Shown here: in pieces, positions 59,285-64,000 of the stretch
Layout: each line of letters opens with the position of its first letter
Position numbering within the stretch: the first letter of the stretch is position 1
DNA from: Pseudeuparius sepicola
Lineage: Eukaryota; Arthropoda; Insecta; Coleoptera; Anthribidae
NCBI GenBank assembly: GCA_963920635.1
Contig: OY987302.1
Location: forward strand, 46,751,500-46,815,499
DNA: 64,000 nucleotides
Direction: 5' to 3'
Notes under the pieces: model-generated
Told to the model about the DNA's origin: nothing
Seen by the model: the letters and a program-made list of their open reading frames with translations, nothing else
The model's database searches: none
Position numbers and translations under genes: made by a program

Positions 59285-60566
59285 TTTTACCAGTTTTTTC
59301 TAAAATTTTGGAAAAAGTAATGAACAACTGATTTTCTTGAATCCAAACAGCTACTTTATTCTAACCAATTTGGCTTTCGTAGATCTAGAGACACAGAAAT
59401 TGCTGCTGCTGATGTCCTTATTACAAATATACAGCATAATGTTGATGACAATAAAATATGTTGTTTATTGTCACTAGATTTATGTAAAGCATTTGATACA
59501 GTTAACCATACAATTTTTCTTAAATGTAATATGGGTATAATCATGGTTTCAAAATTATTTATCTAAACGTAATCAATTTGTCCAAATTGGAGAAATCAAA
59601 AGTTCAAAGAGATATATAAATTGTGGAGTTCCACAAGGATCTACATTAGGCCCAATTATGTTTCTAATATATATTAATTCTGTGTCGAATTTAAATCTGA
59701 AAGGCAGTATTAAACTTTTTGCTGATGATACAACAATTGTCTATTTTGCTGAAACTATCTCTGAAATATTTTGTCATATTGAACATGATTTAGAGAAACT
59801 TTTTAAATGGTTACAGTTATATAAACTCTCACTGAATTTTGATAAATCCAAATATATGTTTATCACGAAACGTAAATTAATTGTAAATATTAAACCAAAG
59901 CTTTCATTTAATAATAATGAAATTAAACATACAAATTCTATTAAGTTTCTAGGTTTACATCTCGACTCAAATTTTAGTTGGAAATCACATATTAAATATC
60001 TTAGGAACAGTATTTCTCCAATAATAGGTATTTTATATAGAATAAGGAACTATATTGCATTGAAATACTTGAAAAATATTTACTTTTCATTAATATACTC
60101 AAAATTACAATATTTAATTTCAATTTGGGGATCAGCAAGTTTGGATGCAAGAAAACCTTTGAAAAAGTTGCAAAATAAAATTATTAAATGCATCCATAAA
60201 CTACCTTTCTTGGAACCAACAATAAATTTGTATAAACCAAAAGGATATCTAGATCTAGAAAGTTTATATAAATTAAAAGTATGCATTTTGATTCATTCAG
60301 TTGTTAAAAAAGAAAAATATTCCAGCATTGCTATTCAAAAAGTTTATTTCAAAATTACAAGACAAAATAGTGATTTTCAGATTCAAAAATTTAAAAGTAA
60401 TTTTGGGAAAAAATCAATTCTCTGTGATGGAGTTTTATTATATAATAAGATTGCAAAAGAAATCAAATGTATAAGAAATACCACCAGATTTAAAATGAAG
60501 CTTAAAAAATTATTTCTGGAAAAAAAAAACATAAAGGGAAAAAGTAAGAAAAACATGTTGCAGTAA
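59285..60566 (+). pseudogene. Reverse transcriptase, frameshifted
   Basis: RNA-dependent DNA polymerase of a non-LTR element. In order: LPVFSKILEKVMNN then a stop; in a second frame from 59351 LLYSNQFGFRRSRDTEIAAA and LLSLDLCKAFDTVNH; then from about 59544 a third frame reads WFQNYLSKRNQFV, CGVPQGSTLGPIMFLIYIN, FADDTTIV (YxDD-type catalytic box), LNFDKSKYMF and FLGLHLDSNFSWKSHI, running open to TAA at 60564-60566. The C-terminal 302 residues are intact. At least two frame breaks and a deletion between the NH and WFQ blocks make it non-functional. No endonuclease domain. Confidence 0.88.
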
Positions 60567-60655
60567 TCTTGTTTGTTTTTTTTTAGTAATTATCTATATA
60601 ATTCTCTGTAATAATCTACTGATTGTTGAGCATTTAAATAAATAAATAAAATAAG
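59285..60655 (+). mobile_element. 5'-truncated non-LTR retrotransposon (Jockey/CR1-like)
   Basis: Truncated at the 5' end; the 3' end is AAATAAATAAATAAAAT at about 60637-60653, a simple-repeat tail. Contains a broken RT (next entry). Sits directly after the inverted hammerhead repeat. Confidence 0.8.
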
Positions 60656-60892
60656 TTTTTCCAAAACATTTGCACCCATCATCTTATTATGCACGAGATT
60701 CCATTTCTGTATTTATATGGGCTACACACAATATGAAATTGTAATCTTTGTGTACATTCATCGGGCCCGTAGGATTACAGGCTGAGTGAATCAGATTATG
60801 ACGATGCACGTAGCGCTTAACGTGTTAATATAGTGTTGGTGTTGGTCCAAAACTGATTCTCCTCTGATTCCATTATAAAAAGGATAATCATA

Positions 60893-61530
60893 GTTAGAGA
60901 TGCAAAATGATCGAGCATGTATATTTTCAGCATTCTCTGTAAAAACGAACGAGCACGAATGAAAATAAACGACATAGGTAGGTGTTTCATTATAGCAAAA
61001 TGATCAGCCCTTTTCATAGATTAACAAATATACAGTACAATGTAAGTATATTTTTTCTGAAAAAATTTTTTTTTTCTGAAAATCCTCAAGCACATGCCTA
61101 AAATGCTAAAAAATATTCCCAAAGTGCTCAAAATGCTCCAATATATATATCGTGAATATAATGACGGTTTCGGCTGGATTGCGTTTTTACTCTCAGCTTG
61201 CAGTAGAGTATGCTTGTGTCTTGTGTCCTTCAATGGGTGAAGATCGAAGGAACCTGCTGTGCCACTGCAGCTTGGAGGTGGTTGCACCTGCCATGGTAGC
61301 AGCAATGCCACGTAGATGTCGAAATTTGCGACATTGTCAAATTCTTAAAATGACGTCGCACATGCCTCTCGTGCTCCCACTTTCAAGCAAATTGAGCATT
61401 TTCAAGGGAATGTTCCTTTTCTATGATCTTTTGTGCTCATGAGAATACATGCACGCACGGGGTAGGGAGCTTTCGCGAACGTTCTCCAAGCACGAAAGGG
61501 ATTGTTCCCTACTTCGCATCTCTACAAGCA
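60893..61530. mobile_element. Possible hAT-like element, TAGAGATGC ends
   Basis: TTAGAGATGCAAAATGATCG at the left and TTCGCATCTCTA at the right are inverted, with CACGAACGAG-type subterminal motifs on both sides. No clear target duplication. Confidence 0.45.
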
Positions 61531-61555
61531 CGAACGAGAATAAACATAATATTAA

Positions 61556-61733
61556 CCCTTTCGGAACCGAACCCGGACGAACACGCATATAAAAGTTGAG
61601 TCAGTGGGACCGGAACCGACTATTAACGCAAGCAGGGAGGCATGAGAAAGGACCGGAACCGTACAAACATGCATGCGCTTCCTGCTGTGGTCCACTGGGC
61701 ACAGATTCTCAGGCGGCCGCAGTCCGGAAAGGG
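61556..61733. mobile_element. TTAA-flanked MITE, 178 bp (piggyBac-like)
   Basis: TTAA (61552-61555) CCCTTTCGGAACCG ... GTCCGGAAAGGG TTAA (61734-61737). GC-rich interior. TTAA plus CCCTTT termini are the piggyBac signature. Confidence 0.75.
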
Positions 61734-61737
61734 TTAA

Positions 61738-62170
61738 TTACACAGGGTGTCCCAGGTTTTTTGATCAGGACTTTGACATTTTGTAGAAAAAATCATTATA
61801 AGGTGGGTTGCTCATATAAACATAGGTCCTAAAGTTCTTCGTTTCTGAGATACAGGGCGTTCTAGTTCTCTCTTTGAAATTGAATTATGCGGCAATATCT
61901 CCCAAAATAATCAAGCTGCTGAACTGAAATTTGGCACTGCCCTGTTTTTTGGGATGGAGAATAAGCTGAAAATGTCAATTTCTACGTATCTCACCCCTCA
62001 GAGGGGAATAAATCGGAGCCAAACTTAAAAGACAGCAATAATTTTTCCTAGCACAAAACTCGTGTTTGCCTTGAAACCCTGATAGGAAGGGAAAAAAGTC
62101 AAGAGAGGGCTTTTGTAGAGAATTTTATGATCTATTCATATAATAAAATGTTGTATTACACAGGGTCGGA
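61738..62170. repeat. CACAGGGTGTCCCAGG element, one end
   Basis: Begins CACAGGGTGTCCCAGGTT. 61850-62010 is homologous to 52425-52570 (TTGAAATTGAATTATG, ATAAGCTGAAAATGTCAATT). The opposite end is not found. Confidence 0.6.
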
Positions 62171-62479
62171 CTATTTTTTCCAAATTGAGTAATGTCGATC
62201 CCTCGTAACTACAACACTGGCAGCCGCAGTATACTACCATAATTTGGCACTCCATTTAGTCCTAGCAATTACCAAGATTGGCTTCGACATATTTATTTAT
62301 TGAAAAGTTATTCAAAATTTTCAATATTTTTTTGGAAATTTCAACATCCTGTATCTCAAAAAGGAAGCCCTTAAGGAACTATGTTCACATGAACTTTTTT
62401 TCTTAAAATGGACCCAGGAATCTTCCCTTTATTGACATTGACACCATGTATAACCGATTGTTTATCATTGGTGTTCCTA

Positions 62480-63709
62480 TAGACTTCACTGAAAGAATTC
62501 CGCCAAGTGAGTTGCTTTGCTAAGATTTTTTTGCTGCGGTAATTAGATATTACGCTGCCATAGCAAAAAAAAATTGCTGTGGCAAGTAAACCTGTTTTGC
62601 TAAAACTTCTTTGCTACCACAGCAAAATTTTTACTTGCGGTTGGATAGGTCACTAGAAATTCCTTTTAGTGAGCCCACTTACTTACATGAAGCCAGTCGT
62701 TTTGTTACTACAGGTGAGTGCAGTCTGCTGCAATGCACTCAGCTGTGGTAATTCAACTGCTCATTTGTGGCCAGCGAGCCCTCGCTTACAACAAGTGAGT
62801 TGCTTTGCTAAAATTAACGGTGAGTTGCAAATGCGCTTGCGCTAGCCGGCAAGCCTGAGCCCGCCAGGCGGCCCCGCCGCAGTCGTCGCGCAGTTGTTGG
62901 TCCGTGATGATCATACTGATCGTCGAAAAACAAAAAATCTGGCTGCGCTATGTTTTACACTTTTGACAGGATGCAGATTATGTATAATATAATGATAATG
63001 TGCTACCAAGCCGACATTAAGTCTGAAAATATTAATTTTTACAAACCTTTAAAGACGCCGGCAACAAATAAATATTTATGGTAGGTAAGCAACTCACTTG
63101 TGGCTAGTGAGCAGCTTAATTGTCATTAACGAGCTGATTCAATTACAGCAACAAAACCTACATAACCACAATTAAATTATTTTCTATGGTAGCTAAGCAA
63201 CTCACTTGTGGTTAGTGAGTTGACTCACTTGCCTTAATACAAGAGGTGAATTATAACAGCATAGTGATTTTCAACAAAACTGCTTACCTACTGCAATTGA
63301 GTTCAATGTTGTACCTACACTGAAAGAATTACTTTGTTACGGTTAGTAAAAACTCAATTACCGCAGCAAAATATCTGCATTAAATAGGCGCCGAGTGAGT
63401 TACTTTGCTACCGCAGCAAAGCATGCTTTGCTAAAGACAAGTCTCCAATTGCAGTAACTAACCAAAATCACTATACTGTTATAATTCGACTCTTGTATTA
63501 AGGCTGTATCAGCTCACTAATCACAAGTGAGTTGCTTAACTACCATAGCAAATATTTTTTATTGTGGTTATGTAGGTTTTGTTGCTGTAATTAAAGCAGC
63601 TTATTAATAATAATTAAGCTGCTCACTAGCCACAAGTGAGTTGCTTACCTACCATAGCAAATAATTTATTTGTGGTTGTATTAATTTTTGTTGCTGTAAA
63701 TAATAATAA
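62480..63709. repeat. GTGAGTTGCTTWGCTACC repeat cluster
   Basis: Many direct and inverted copies of CAAGTGAGTTGCTTAGCTA and CCATAGCAAA with TGTGGTTRTGTAG spacers; CACTGAAAGAATT occurs twice (about 62488, 63320) as a possible terminus. A GC-rich stretch near 62850-62890 interrupts it. No coding sequence. The right border meets the RT fragment at 63710. Confidence 0.65.
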
Positions 63710-64000
63710 GTGCGAACTGATCTTAACAGCAGGAATTTGTTTAACGCCCTAAACACGTATGCGTGCTCTGTACTCAGCTATTCGTTCGGAATAGTGAATT
63801 GGACCAACATGGACATCAACAACCTGCAGCGAAAAGTTAGGACACTACTGACAAAAGCTCATAAACATCATCCCCGTAGTGCCGTAGAAAGAACAACTTT
63901 GCCACGTCAACAAATATTAAACCTGCGAAATTATTTCCACAGGCAGGCGAACAGCTCCACACTTCATAAGGCTATATGCGGAGCAGACGTCTCAACACCG
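63710..64000 (+). pseudogene. Non-LTR reverse transcriptase C-terminal fragment (runs off the edge)
   Basis: 97 open codons to the right end: RTDLNSRNLFNALNTYACSV, LSYSFGIVNWTNMDINNLQR, KVRTLLTKAHKHHPRSAVER, LPRQQILNLRNYFHRQ and LHKAICGADVSTP. Matches the domain after the RT palm in a common animal LINE group (N-A-x-N-x-Y-A-x-x-V-L-x-Y-S-F-G-I ... H-H-P-x-S-A-x-E-R ... L-P-R). The GGRGL-DI-LH block normally between LPR and the LR-YF block is absent in frame. Upstream part replaced by the repeat cluster. Confidence 0.75.

Overview
This is AT-rich, intron-rich animal DNA. It is almost certainly from an insect: the carnitine palmitoyltransferase 1 (CPT1) and Sina/Siah-type proteins read as arthropod versions, genes are split by multi-kilobase introns with GTAAGT-type donors, and the rest is dense with insect-style DNA transposons, non-LTR retroelement debris and foldback MITEs. 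The order is not resolved. I see no bacterial genes, operons, CRISPR arrays or virus genomes.

Three host loci are visible, all on the minus strand. (1) A CPT1 gene runs from 21169 down to 1737. Eight coding exons can be joined in phase into 638 codons. A splice acceptor lies 13 nt upstream of the ATG, so a non-coding 5' exon lies further upstream, and the C-terminal exon or exons lie beyond the left edge. (2) The last exon of a Siah-like RING/SINA protein is at 47758-48516. (3) A second Siah-like last exon with a degenerate RING is at 56270-57180. The two Siah-like exons have the same orientation, are about 8 kb apart and look like diverged paralogues.

Mobile-element layout, left to right: a reverse-transcriptase relic cut by a TA-flanked MITE (541-1668); CPT1 introns filled with foldbacks, including a large one at 17300-19248; a tRNA-like SINE head (20036-20117); a TIR-bounded repeat with a fresh 363-bp tandem duplication (21275-22884); a P-element/THAP9-like transposase relic (about 23747-24475); a cysteine-rich (CXC-like) relic (28745-29090); a Merlin-type transposase relic (30410-31146); a nearly intact Tc1 element with about 145-bp inverted repeats and one nonsense codon (31370-32979); several TA-flanked foldbacks with termini near TACAGGGTG (33937, 37052, 44644, 46282); hAT-like elements with 8-bp target duplications and bodies made of short palindromes (49637-50727, 54475-56097); a non-LTR retrotransposon relic (59285-60655); and, at the right edge, another reverse-transcriptase C-terminal fragment (63710-64000).

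The most interesting signal is a set of hammerhead-ribozyme-like cores (CTGANGA, short stem, GAAA) followed directly by self-complementary ACGT or ACACGTGT. They occur in two unrelated repeat families (near 3.7/9.2 kb and near 9.5/58.8/59.1 kb). One stem shows a compensatory base change between copies. They resemble the small, dimer-forming hammerhead variants known from Penelope-like retroelements, but no Penelope protein is visible here.
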